Below, in pieces: positions 10,373-22,100 of a stretch of 64,000 nt of DNA. Where the stretch lies: positions 1,178,001-1,242,000 of the forward strand of contig NC_031479.1 in assembly GCF_000006565.2 (NCBI RefSeq). Reading direction: 5' to 3'. The first letter of the stretch is position 1; the number at the start of each line of letters is the position of its first letter. The notes under the pieces were generated by a model. That model saw only the letters and a list, made by a program, of their open reading frames with translations. It was not told the origin of the DNA and made no database searches. This stretch comes from Toxoplasma gondii ME49. Its lineage: Eukaryota; Apicomplexa; Conoidasida; Eucoccidiorida; Sarcocystidae. The position numbers and the translations under genes are program-made.

Positions 10373-13300
10373 TCAGCGTCCTTCTAGGTCGCCAGCAGCA
10401 TCCACCTCGCCATCCACTGTGGTTCGAGCCACGCCCCGCCCTGCGAGGAAGTTGCCAAGCGAAGACCAGAAGCTTGCTCTTCGAGGTGCAGGAGAACGAG
10501 CAGCTGAGGACGGGGAGCACACGGCAGATGATGCATAGGATTCTGCGTGAAACAGCGGCGGTCCCGCTTGCCCCACGGTGAAAAAGGACGAGCACTCGGC
10601 CTCCATTCGGTGAACGTAGAGGTCCTTAGGGAAGGCGACGGACTTGTAGCTGCGAAGCCAAAAAACCAAACACACCTGAAATTCACCAGCGTTGCAGACA
10701 TTCATCCTTTCTGGCTTCTTTGGGCTGCAACTCCCAACAGGCCGGCGTGCGTCCCGTCGGCGACGAGAACGCGTTAGCCTCTGCTACCCACCATTTTATC
10801 GTTCCGCCGGCTCGCTTTGTCCGGGGTCCGCTCTGCCCCATGGTCGCGCCGAGGTTTCTCCACAGCGAAGTGTTTTCTCGCGAGGCTTTGTGATTAGGTG
10901 ATGCGTCAGGTGTCTGAATTTGCTGGTACAAAACATTTCAGTCGTGTTATGGTCGGCGCTCTCTCGAGAGCAGCCTGAGCACCTCTATATGGATCTCTCG
11001 TCCCTTACCCGAAGGGGTGCCCGATTGTTTGCGCCAGATTGATCATGCCGTGGTAAAAAATCGGAATCACCAGAAGAAGCATGAGATGCATGAGCAGCAT
11101 CTGGGTGACCTCCCAGACAGCCGTCCGCTGCATCGGCATCAGGCGCCCAGCTCCTTCGCCGCCCCCTCGAGTCTGACCCCTGCCCGAGATCCCCGCGCCG
11201 GTCTGGCCTGTTGGGGAAGTGGCGACGCTTGTCGCGAGGACAGGCGGGCCCCCGATGAGAGGCCCCGGAGGCGCAAACCACGTCGCGCGTGCTTCGTACG
11301 CCTCGGCCAGCTGGCTGACGCATGCAGCCGCCCCGACGCCTGTCAAGATAGACAGAAACAAGTTGTTAATGTGGACCAAGAGCGACAACAGGTGGACGTA
11401 CGAAAACGGAAGCTGCGTCTCCACGTACGCCCAGCACGCCGCCACTTCGCCTCGACCCTGAAAAAGGAAATAAAAGACAGCCAGGCTTAGAGGTTGCCGG
11501 TGCGGGCCACGGTTGAGGAGGCAGCTGAGACGCGGCGAAACGGGAAAACGCTTTTTTTTTCGCCCCGCGAGCGCTTCCAGATAGACACGGTAAACGGGAC
11601 GCAGTGCCCGCGGTCGCGCGGGCTGTACAAGTGGCAGAAAGAGTTTAAGGTATTTCTTTCAGAGCCGCGAAACACGAGCTCGTCTCAGAAACAGGAACAA
11701 AACAACGGAAGGTGACTGGACCCTGCGACGAACTCCAACGAGGGGGCAGCTGCACATGCCAAGCCTTCCCCAAAAGCAAATTTCAGAAAGACACACGCCA
11801 CCCGCAGCAAAGTCTCACGTGTCACATAGTACACGACAGTCGCCGGAGTGCCCAGTTCTACGTTTCCTCCTCTTCCTGCGTTTGCGTTGTGTGCATTTGA
11901 GCTCTTTTCAGACCATGCCTTTCTCTCCTTGTCCACTGCCTCCCTTGCGGACCTTCTGCCGCCGCCTACCCTCAATCTTACTCTATCCCCCGTTCCCTGC
12001 GACGTCTGCGCCTCTCGCAGGCCTGCTGGCTCTTCTCTCTTTCGATACCTTGGGAATAATTCCTAGGTTTCTATAAACCGCCGTTTTCTGGGGAGTATGT
12101 ACTATACACTGGACTACTGGTTCAGATCTTGGAAGCCTTTATTTACCGGATCCAAAGTTCCACTGTGCTGTTCATGACAGTCGCGTTCAGTGTCCTTACT
12201 CTCGCACATATTTCGTGCCACTTTCTCGTGGTATTTGCCGCAAATAGAAGTCGCCCTCTCTTGGCGAGAAGTGAGCCGAGCTGCGAAAGCCAAACCCAAA
12301 CGACTTGCGCCTTCGACGGCGCGGGCTGCAAGAGGCGGATCTCCTGGGCGTCGAGAAGGCCTGAGTCTACAGGAGAGAAGGCGCAGAAAACACACACAAA
12401 CAGAGAGTATCTGTGAGTCTTGCATGTGTGGCGACACTGAAGCGCTCGGTCGATTCAAAGCCTCTTCACTGCTTTCCCTCGCCGTGACATACAACGTCTT
12501 ACCACGTGTGTGGGAGACCCGACATTTTTCACACAACACCTTCTCTGTTTCCACGTTCACCCCTGCATTTTTTAGCTCAGTTAATTAGTATTAGGTTCGA
12601 TATTCGGTGCCAACCGATCTCAAATCGTGACGTCTTTTTGTCGTGCAATTCGAGTCATGCTTGTCAAGTTCCTTGAATCTCTTTGACTCGCTCCGTACTT
12701 AGGATCGGACCTTTGTTTTCCTTTTGCAATTGCACAACATCCAGACAGCCAACGTTGTCTCTCTGGCTTCGAGGAGACTACCTCCGATTTCGGAAAGACT
12801 GAAAACTCAGTTCTGTCTTTCATAGTTGCATGCGTTTCGTCTACGTCGCCTGTCCTTTAACTTTCCCTCTCTCCAGGGATCTCGATTCCTCTGATACGTA
12901 GGTTCAACGTGCTGTCTACTCGGATTGACGGTATCAGAAAACTGACATAGAGACGGCCCGAGCACAGTCAACGCACTCCCCAACGCGGCATGATAAAAAC
13001 GGGATGGAACTGCGTACCCCCTGCCTCGAGTGTTATGCATCAAAGAGGAAAACCGTAACGGTTCGAGGTGGCATTCTGACACGTACTTTCAAGGTAGGTA
13101 AGGTCTCCGTTGTCTCGTTCGGCGGCATCAAAGGTGAGATTCATGGCGACCATCCCAAGCCGGAGAATGAGGCGCAAGACATTCGGCTTGGTCAGGAGTT
13201 GCCGCTCCTCGTCTTCTTCGAGGTGCAAGGCAAGCAAGCTCGGATCCTGTTTCTTGGCCTGATGTTTCTGTTGTTCGCCTCCTGTTGTGGCCGCCCGGTC

Positions 13301-14695
13301 CTCGCCGGTCGCTGTATGTCTGCTCTGCTCTCGACTGAAACTGTCTGCGCTTCGTTGCCTCTCTCTGTCCTCGTGATCCCCGACTTTCACTCTTCCTCCC
13401 CCCGCTTCTGCCTCTCCGACTTTCTCAAACCCTGTGGTTTCGCAGCTGTCACGGCACTCAACTGCTCTCGCCTGTAGCTCTTCTGGGCTTCCGCTGTGCT
13501 GCCTCCCGGGGATCGCCAGAGAGGCGGGGACAGAAGGGAGAAGAAGTCCGGTCGATATCTCCACGTTTTCCTCGTCGCCGATAACGTGCGAACAGGCAAG
13601 CATGCAGAGGTCATCGACACAGCCCCAGAGGTGATCGATGTGCATCCTCAGAGCCCACCACCGCGACAGTGAGTTGGAGACGTACATGCCCAGAAGAAAG
13701 CCAATCAGCGTCGACAGATAGTCTACGAGTGCTTTAAACGACGTGTACTGGAGATGAGACGCCTCCTGAGGAAACGGGGACATGGAGCAGAGGAGAAGTG
13801 GAGAAAAGTATGAAAGGCGAGAGAAAACGACTTCACGCCAGTTGTTCGTTCATCATCGGTGCGCCGAAAGGATTAGAAAATAATCCGTTTCCATGACGTA
13901 ACCCGTAAACCTTAGATGAAGAGGCGGAAGGAGAGAGTGTCGATGAAGGCATGGCAGAGATGTCTCTCTTTCAGTTCGCTTGTTTTGTAGAGGGCTGAGA
14001 CAAAACAGGAGGCTGATACGTCTTTAAAAAGCTTTTAAAAATGTCTACCTGCGCATCGCCTTCTGTGTTCTGTCGGCGGCCTTCATCGACCGACCCGACC
14101 CTACGTGGTGCCTATCCTGCTGCACCGTGTTGCATGATCCCCTTCTCCCCTTCTTTGGATTGTCCACCTCCCTCTCCTCGCCCGTTCGTTCTTTGTGTCT
14201 CGGTCTCCCCTTCCCCCCAGCCGTCGTTTGCTTTCCTCGCTACCGTGTCTCTGTCTTGACCTTTTTCGTTTCGCGGCCCAGTCACAGTTCACGGTTTCGG
14301 CGTACCGATTCCAAGTGCAGAATGAGGAGACAGATCATCAGCGCGAGTATCCAGTAGAGAAGGACGGCCGACCAGAGTCTGCGGGAGGTGAACACTGTGC
14401 CTGACAGCAGAGTGAAGACTTGCCAAGAGCTGATGACTTCGTCGCTATATCTCACGAGTTGACCCGGGTGTTTCCTTCTTCTCTCGCCTCTCTCCTTGTT
14501 CGCCTCTGACCGGTTCGAGGGGAACGGCGCAGCTCTGCTTTCTAGCAGGCGAGTGTGCTCTCCGAGCCTCTCCCCTCCTCGGCCATCTCCTCTTCGTTCT
14601 CCCTGCCCATTGCCTTTTCCCTCTCCCCTTCCGTCTCTGTCTCCCCCCCAGCCATTCTTTGATGCGCCGAGGAAAACGACGCCGGCAGTCGGCAT
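10373..14695 (-). CDS. Bestrophin-family anion channel, five exons
   Basis: Exons in coding order: 14695-14306, 13765-13087, 12366-12200, 11457-11009 and 10649-10373. These give about 653 residues and a TGA stop, with all phases consistent (0, 1, 0, 2). Bestrophins are pentameric chloride/bicarbonate channels. Recognisable blocks are SSWQVFTLLSGT plus the first helix (LLYWILALMICLLIL) in exon 1, the signature LGMYVSNSLSRWW at the start of exon 2, SGLLDAQEIRLLQ and WVWL in exon 3, CWAYVETQLPFSY with further helices in exon 4, and HPFG ending exon 4. Exon 5 continues AFPKDLYVHRMEAEC. Donors include G|GTACGC, A|GTACGT, A|GTAAGG and GG|GTAAGG. About 150 residues of Glu/Gln/Arg-rich sequence are inserted in exon 2 after the second helix region. 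The acidic calcium clasp after the PFG motif is absent. The start is the least certain part: the first 75 residues are Gly/Arg/Glu-rich, and an upstream exon is possible. Confidence 0.85.
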
Positions 14696-17600
14696 GATCG
14701 ATTTGTTTCTTCCTTCTCCTCTTCCGTGCACCTTCTCTGCTGACCCTCACGCAGCTGCCTCTCAATCGCTCTTGCTACCGACAGGATTTTACCACAAGTG
14801 TATTAGCGCATGTCCAGTTAAACTGAGAAGACCCTCCTCACCATCAGAGTCCATGTCTCAGGGGAGAGCCCAGCACAGACCAGATTGGTAAAGGAGGTCG
14901 AGGAAAAGCGCGTGCGGCCGTCTCGGGGCAAGTTGAGAATTCGTTGTGTTCAACATGAAACGTTTCGATGCGTTTGACAATAGAGACGGCGGCGCTCGCA
15001 GAAAAGGGGAACGGAGATACACCCGGGAAACCCTCCCTCTCAAAGAAACAGAAGTTCCTGTGGAGAGATTTGGTTATGAAGAGCACGATAGAACATGGAT
15101 TCGGTAAACAAAGACCTTCAAGATATAAACCAGTAGTCCAACTCGTAAAAGCATCGCTCTTGCGACGCACGAGCTAGATGGGCGTAGGCAAGGCATCGAA
15201 AAGGTAACCTCTGTGAAGTTCACCAAGCAAGAGCAGAGCGTTTGCGACCCGTCTGCAAAACGACAAGCAGACGAGAACCTAGGCGGCAGAGAGCGAGACA
15301 GAAAACTGCAGAAAAAATGAGAGAGAGCTTGAAGGGAACGGGAAGCAGACAGGACATCGAGCCTGCCAGTTGCCCCCCCTCAAGCTCTGAGTGGCTTTCA
15401 AGGGCAAAAACGGCTTTCGATCTCGAATGTCAGTTTCCACCGGATCCAAAGTTTCTTGTGTTTTTCATGACCATGACGGTCGACCAAGGGGTAATGTAGG
15501 GGAAACAGAAGCAAATGGTTACGTGGTATCGATTACCTTTTAGGCGCCCCTCGACTAGACACTGACACAGACTGGAACGGGAGGCAGGAGCTAAAGCGCG
15601 CACGACAGCAAGCTCTCTCGAGAAAAGGTAGATGCCACCGTAACTGTGAGTGTAGCTGCTGCCGTTTCAAATTGTTCGGATGCATTTCTCTTCTGCACAC
15701 TCAAGACAACAGCAATTAACAGTGGGTCGTCGTCATTCAAAGGTCTGATAACACTGGGTAAAGGGAGCACTGCAGAGGGCCGACGGGGCGCGTAAACGAC
15801 TGCGAAAAAAAGAAAGAAGAAAGTTTTGTGGCAGGAGAGGGCGAGGGATGCGCCGACAAGGCGGCGGACAGAAGAGCAGACGTGAGGCGACGCACAAAAG
15901 GACTTGGTAAGCACGGAAAGTCTGGCGGTACGGAGCTTCGGCAGAACTATATGAAGACTCCGCAAAGTAGAACTTCCAGAGGGTAACGTCACCAAATCTT
16001 GCAAATCTTACAGTCCGAAGGTGGTTTTGACGTGAAACGTCCGGAAACGTGCTGCCTTTTGAGAAGAAAACGGATTAAGTTATCCACGTATACATACAGG
16101 GCATCGCCAGATAGGCAGACTCAACTGGTCACGCGTTCATGTGGTGTGCTTTGAGCATCAACTTCTTCTGTGTCGCCACGGTGGAGGAAAGGACTCAAAA
16201 CTGTTCGAAGTTATCGAAGCGCGCATGCCGAGTCACGCGGTGTCTCTACACCTCGAGACCCCACGGCAGAGCAATAGCGTCATCTCATCATAGGTGACCT
16301 GCTTACAACTTTCAATCAGAGCAACAATGCTATGTGAAACAAAAAGCCTGCGGCAGCGTGCGGGGTCCATTCTTCCGCATCGCGAAAACGCCTTCGCAGT
16401 CGGTGTGTCTCTTGTGTTCTGTTGCCCGCCCCCCAGAAAAATTCGCGTGCATGCATGCCCAGGGAGACACGCCAACGACGCTCGCATCGAAGCAGAGTCA
16501 ATGAAGACGAGTGTGGAAGACGTGTGTGGTTCCGCTGCTCTCGTGAACAGTGAGGATGAGAAAGAAGCGCGCATCTTAGCACTAAAAACTCCGGAATGCC
16601 GTTTAAGACTACTCAAACGCTGAAAAGAAGATCCGCGCTCAAATGCAAAGATTTCGCGCGAAGGTTGCGAGTGGAATCAATCTCTGAAATACCGATTCGA
16701 GCTACTGCCAGCCGCTAATATAAAATCATCCAAGATGTATTGATAAACATTTCCACACCGCCGCTGCTTCGAGTTGGAAACATCTGTCTGTCAACAAAGC
16801 AACTGAACTACTAGTTAAGATTTCGAAGATCTCTGTTTACTTCAATTTCTATTGTGTTTGCATTGTGTAGTTGCGAGTAGCGTTGCCTGGTTACAAGGGA
16901 AACCGGAAGCCCGCAGAAAAGCGGATACAGCAAATTAATTCGCCAACACACTGTGTTTTTCCTTCACTCGCAAGGTCCTGCCGCTCTGGCGGACTGTGTC
17001 GGATCATCGCGCGCGGAGCGAATGTGAGAGGAAAACTACCAACGGTCTGGGCTGAAGGTTTGCATACTCTGTCGTTCATTTTTGAAGTCTGAAGGCCCAC
17101 TGTGCAGTTCGAAGAAGCATGCGTTGTTTATTGGCGATCGTTAGACGTCTATAATGAAAGCAGTGTCCGAGTAACTGTAGACACTGTACGCGACACTTTT
17201 TCCGTTCCTCCTGGGCAGACTGGAAAGCAGACAACCCCTTGATCAGTAACTCTGAGCTTGCAGGTCCTTTGTGTGTGCAAATGTAGTATGTGAGTGGACC
17301 CCTTCAAAATTCATATCTGACGGGATGGCGTCCTTTGCGAGTCTCCGCAGGCCCATGAGACGACGCTGACGCCCGGACCAATCATGTATTCGCTTTGTTT
17401 TGTTTTGACGTGAGCGTTTGTGTCACTACACTCAGTAATGGCTGCTTCAAGTTCACGTTCGAGACAAGCACCGCTAATTGCACAGCGTTCCGCTCAGCGA
17501 AGTTGTTTCCTCAGGCCGAACAAAGTCATGTACATACCTTCGTTGCTACATTGGCAGCTTGAAAAACTCGTCGGCAGAAATGCAATACACTCTCGTTCGA

Positions 17601-18019
17601 GCCTCAATTCTACACCACTTGAAGTTCGTTGAATGACTGCAGTTGCGGGTAACCCAAAATCGCGCTGTCAGGCAGAAACATGTCCCCATACAGCCTGCAA
17701 AATTCTATACTTTCAAAACGTGAGCCTCAGTATCTCGTGTGTTAACTTCTGTGAGATGGAAGCAAAGCACTGAACATATTCGTGTGACCACGAGAAATGC
17801 TGAAGCATACTCAAGCAGTAGAATTAGCGCGATGTATCGTTATGATTCGAAGTTCCCACAAATGAGAAACTTGTACAGAAAAAAGAGCTAGCAGTCACAC
17901 CGAAAAAGGGAAAACAAACCCGAAACGCTCCTCCCATGTCACGGCTTTCCTCCCGCAATAGAAGGACACCAAGTTGTATGTCCTTGTTCGGTCCGTGCAT
18001 GGAAACGTGCCTGTCGCAA
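14696..18019. other. Intergenic, no gene seen
   Basis: This should hold the promoter and 5' leader of the minus-strand bestrophin gene near its left end. No open frame here has family similarity or supporting splice sites. Tandem GCATGC (near 16448-16459) matches a motif bound by several apicomplexan AP2 factors, but its position tells nothing about a target gene. Confidence 0.35.
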
Positions 18020-19195
18020 CTAGCGAAGACTTTCGCTGTAAAGCGTATCTATGAGCTTGCTCTCAAGAGTGCGACTCCATTCCTCTCCGCTGATATTTCT
18101 GTTATTCTTAGCTATGGTGGCGTCTTCATGAAAAATCTCACGAATAGAACCCTCCGCGGATTCGATCTGTTGCTTCGCAGGGGATGCAATGACGTCGATA
18201 GTGTTATCACAGCTGATTTGCAAATGGGGCGCCGGAGAGCCCCGCCGCGAGCCACCTCGCTCAGTTCGCCCCTCTACCTTCTCTGTCATCATCGTTATTG
18301 ATTTAACCTCAGGCAATGCAGGTGCAACCAAGCCCTTATCGGTCTCATCAAGCACCGAGTCAGCCTTCGAATTCCCAACCGCTGTGGCTTCCTCCCTACG
18401 CTGAGGTTCTATTCGTGGTTGCGTTTCACAATCTCGGTGCATCGTTTCTTCGCGATCTGGTCCATCTTTGATTGACGATAACTCCGATGTTTCACTTTCT
18501 ATGCCTTTACATCGTTCTTGGCCCTCGTGCGGTCCGAGCCCCCTCTTGGAAGGCGACTTCACAGCTATTGTCGGCCTTAGGTTATTGACGCTTTCTGAAG
18601 AAGACTCTGGACGCATGAGAAACTCCTCCTGTGGTAATGCAAGCGAAACAACCTGGCCGCCATCCGCACCACTCGCACTAGATAAGGGAGTCCGTTTCGT
18701 CTCTGAATCACCTGGATCCTCTCGAGTCACGCGCTGTTGGATTCCGATAGTGGTTTCCTGCTGCACCGTGGGCTCTGACTCCGACGTTGCAGAAGCCTGT
18801 GGCCAGTCATTGACGTTATTACCAATTTTACCGACCTTGCACCTTCCTGCGGCAACACCTGCTGCTTTGCCAGCTGCTGTACCAGCAGTGAAGTCAACGT
18901 CAGCTGATATTTCAGTGTTCAATTTCGGACCTCTTGAAAGACCAGTAGTCGTTGCAGCAGCTACCACAGATGCTGTGTCCACTGCTGACTGGATGGCAGC
19001 TTCCGTTTCCTCCGACTTGAGCTGCGAATCACGCGCACCAGTTCGCTCGTTTACTCCCATGTCATCACGTCTGGTACCAGGGCCTGAAAGCAAACAGAAA
19101 GTACCCTGACTATTCAAACGTATGCCTTCTCGAGGCACATATTTCGATGCTAGCAGCTTGACATTGTTGCAGCGGCGTCTCGATAGATGACACAT
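18020..19195 (-). CDS. Hydrophilic protein of unknown function (single or last exon)
   Basis: A 391-codon frame runs from an ATG at 19195 to a TAG at 18020, well above the chance length for this base composition. The product is polar and low-complexity: Ala/Gly/Thr-rich at about residues 65-120 (AAGKAAGVAAG), then Glu/Ser/Arg-rich to the end, with no hydrophobic helix or known domain. The first ATG has a poor context (T at -3). A second ATG at 19060 has GACATGG context and would begin Met-Gly-Val-Asn-Glu-Arg. It lies just after a good acceptor (TTTGCTTTCAG, exon start 19083), so the coding part may begin there (346 residues), with the upstream stretch being leader or intron. Upstream coding exons to the right cannot be excluded. 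A shorter antisense frame at 18468-19109 is taken as a shadow. Confidence 0.5.
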   Translation of the reverse strand: MCHLSRRRCNNVKLLASKYVPREGIRLNSQGTFCLLSGPGTRRDDMGVNERTGARDSQLKSEETEAAIQSAVDTASVVAAATTTGLSRGPKLNTEISADVDFTAGTAAGKAAGVAAGRCKVGKIGNNVNDWPQASATSESEPTVQQETTIGIQQRVTREDPGDSETKRTPLSSASGADGGQVVSLALPQEEFLMRPESSSESVNNLRPTIAVKSPSKRGLGPHEGQERCKGIESETSELSSIKDGPDREETMHRDCETQPRIEPQRREEATAVGNSKADSVLDETDKGLVAPALPEVKSITMMTEKVEGRTERGGSRRGSPAPHLQISCDNTIDVIASPAKQQIESAEGSIREIFHEDATIAKNNRNISGEEWSRTLESKLIDTLYSESLR

Positions 19196-22100
19196 ACAAA
19201 GCAGAACGTGAAATAAAACTCCGCAGTTTCTACAATCGCGAGTGCTACCTCAGTGTTTGAGAGCAGCATCGCAGAAAAATTTCGCACTTGTTGTGTTAGC
19301 TTGTTGTGAGAGTGTCTAGCTGACAGATCACGAGACAGCTCCGAGCATACACTAGAGTACGTAGAATTGCAAACGACAGAAGTGATCACATCTTTGTAGC
19401 TACCTTACTATATCTTGCACAAGATTCTTGCAGTCGGTGACTCCGGCGATTCATTGCAATTGCATACGCCTTGCTTTCTCCAGCCAAACGTTCTTGCGCT
19501 CGTCGACCGATCTCTTCATTCCTTTTTACAATTTCGGCTGGTTGCACATCAAGAAGCAACCCTGCTTCTTCTTCCTACGCGTAACGACAGACAGTTCATT
19601 GCCCCGGGTGGTGCTGGTAGTCATGCCTCCTTCCAAGGTGAGACTCCGTCCTTTGTGTGGATGCTAAAACATAGCAACATCCTGGATACTCAGACTAACT
19701 CTAACGCCAACGAGCTTCATGTCTATCATTTGAATTAGCTCGACCAGTGCGCACCGCTGCGTGAAAGCCTCACAAGTTCACAAGGTCAAAAGACGTCCCC
19801 CGCCACAAGGGCACTAGACGCATTACTTCTTCCACCCGTTACGACTACCAAAATGCAGTTACCCCTTATGATAGCGCCGCCTTATCAAACCGATTGGAGT
19901 CCTCAACTGACCTGGCTGAGAGACACCTTAGCCACGGTCAAAAGCGCCGCAAAAATGGCTATGCTGGTTGCTGGTGAGATTGACGTTATTGCTATTGAGT
20001 CATCGATCTGTCTCTCCTACAGTGTGACTTAAAGCGCATGCATCCCAATTCAACACCTCAGGCCCCCAGGTGCCGTATGACCGACCTTTTTGTCAACAAC
20101 GTAACACTGATTTGTGTGCTTCACGCACACGGCTCAGGTGTTTCAGCTTGAGCTTCAGTCACAGCTGGGGGGTACAGCGCATTAAGTCGCGTTTCTAAGC
20201 AAACCCCATAGAACTCATCAAAAGCATTTACCTCATCTTCCTGTGACAATTCGTCAACAGGGCTCAAGAGCCTCGTCTCCGGAGGGCGTTTCGGCAAGGG
20301 TGTCGAAGCCGAGTTATGTTTGAAGTTTCGAACTCTGTTGTTTAGCCACATCGCGATAACAATTGACACTCGCGAGAACATACACAACAGGAAGCCGAAA
20401 GGTGACAAGCCAAAAAAGGGCGAAGTGGCTTACGGAATTCACAAACCAACCAGATGTTCCCGTAGGCTTCACGACGTTTATCCAATCACGCGGACCAACC
20501 GCCTAACTGACACGGCATATCCTTTCCCGTTATAAATTCATTTGCTGCTGTTCGACATCACACTCGCAAGTGGCCTGTATAAGGCCAGTCACAACAAACA
20601 AAAATGACAGGGAAACAGCTTTTCCTGCCCACAGCGACGCATATGTAGAGACGCCTGCCGAAATAGCGAAGCTAAACGCAAAAGTCATGCGTCATTCTCG
20701 TTCCACACAAGTGAGAGATGCGCTTCCCGCAGTTGGCAGTGTACAATTTTGAATCCTTGTCGCTATCCAATACGCTTCCCTCTCTTTTAGTTCTGTGTGA
20801 TATGCACCTATTCATATTCGTAGACCATCCATCCCAAAGAGGCATCAGCTCCTGTATCTCATCCGTTGCTCGTTGGTTAGTGCCTCTGGCAAGAAGTTTC
20901 CGTAACGACGCCGCCACGCCAGTAACAAAACAGATCCAGAAATTCTCTTTACTGTTCGCAACTGGAGCTTCTTCACTGTCGACGTTCGTGACCACTCCAG
21001 CTTGTCACAGGGAGACCGTGAATGAGAATAATAACCTCTGGGTTGGCTTGGGGTCTCGAACTTAAGAAACAAGAGACAAGGTCTTGTGGAGCTTTGCTTT
21101 GCAGGAAAGGGACAGTAGTTCATATGCTGGTGTCGTCCACATGCCGTGGTTGTCAACCCAGAAGTGCTGAAATAGCGCCGCTGGATCTATAACTGGTTTG
21201 GAAGGAAACACCGTGTGCGCATTCTCCGCACAAGTTGGGTATTCAGCGTGAAGTCTCAACGCATTCCTCGAGTCCGTCTTATGCTTGAAGGAAGGTGATC
21301 TACCGGCAGTCCACGGAGAAAGAAAGGAATTTTAAGGAGAGTTGCCTGTAAAGGTGTCTTTGTTGCTGGCGCGGACGGATCTCGCTGAAGCTGTGCTGCC
21401 TTCGAGACACTAAAATCCTCCCCCACCAGAGCTACGCTACAAGTTGGCAACTGCCGCCCCCCTTACAATGTCCTATTTTCTCCTGACATCGTTTAACTCA
21501 TCATCGTCGGCTGATTTTTGATGTTTGTTTCCGTATCATTTTTGTGGACAGTCGATGTCAAAGCGCAAGCCGCGCATACGCCGAGTTGCCAGGCACGGTA
21601 ATCCTCTCTTTCATGTAAACAACAAGCCGAATAAGAAGTACTGAAAGCAGCCAGTCATTCTAACCAAACACTTTAGTTTTATGATCCCAGCCTGGTTTAA
21701 TATGTCAGTGTTTCGCAGGGAAGTTGGCGTCTAACATATATAATCGAGTACGAATTGCCGAAACGTTGCCTGAGAACAATAATTCTTCTCTTCCAAGAAG
21801 ATTCACAGCTGAAAAGTGATGTGTTTGAGCATGGCTCTGTTGCCCAGGGTCATGTATGCTTACAGGAAATGAAGAGTGGAAGCACCCGTTGAGATACAGT
21901 ATGGCAAAACCTGCCTCCAATCATTGTCCAACAGTGTGAATTCAATCAACGTTCGCCACCCCCACCAGGATAGTACATCTTGGTCTTCACCGGCGAGGTC
22001 GCACTAATTCCAGTCTCAGGGGAGCTTGCTACTAGACAACATAAGCTGAAAAACAACAGCCTCTCTGAGACCAGTTTCTGGAAATAACAAACGTATTTGA

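Noticed and set aside
12571..12620. tRNA-like boxes: TAGCTCAGTTAATTAG followed by GGTTCGATATT
   Set aside because: The D-arm-like and T-arm-like boxes are adjacent, leaving no room for an anticodon arm, and no acceptor stem pairs.
13004..13477. Plus-strand 157-codon frame
   Set aside because: It is antisense to bestrophin exon 2, whose frame carries the family signature.
18468..19109. Plus-strand 213-codon frame antisense to the 391-codon ORF
   Set aside because: It is shorter, Ser/Thr/Pro-rich and starts inside the opposing frame; it is most simply the shadow of the minus-strand ORF.
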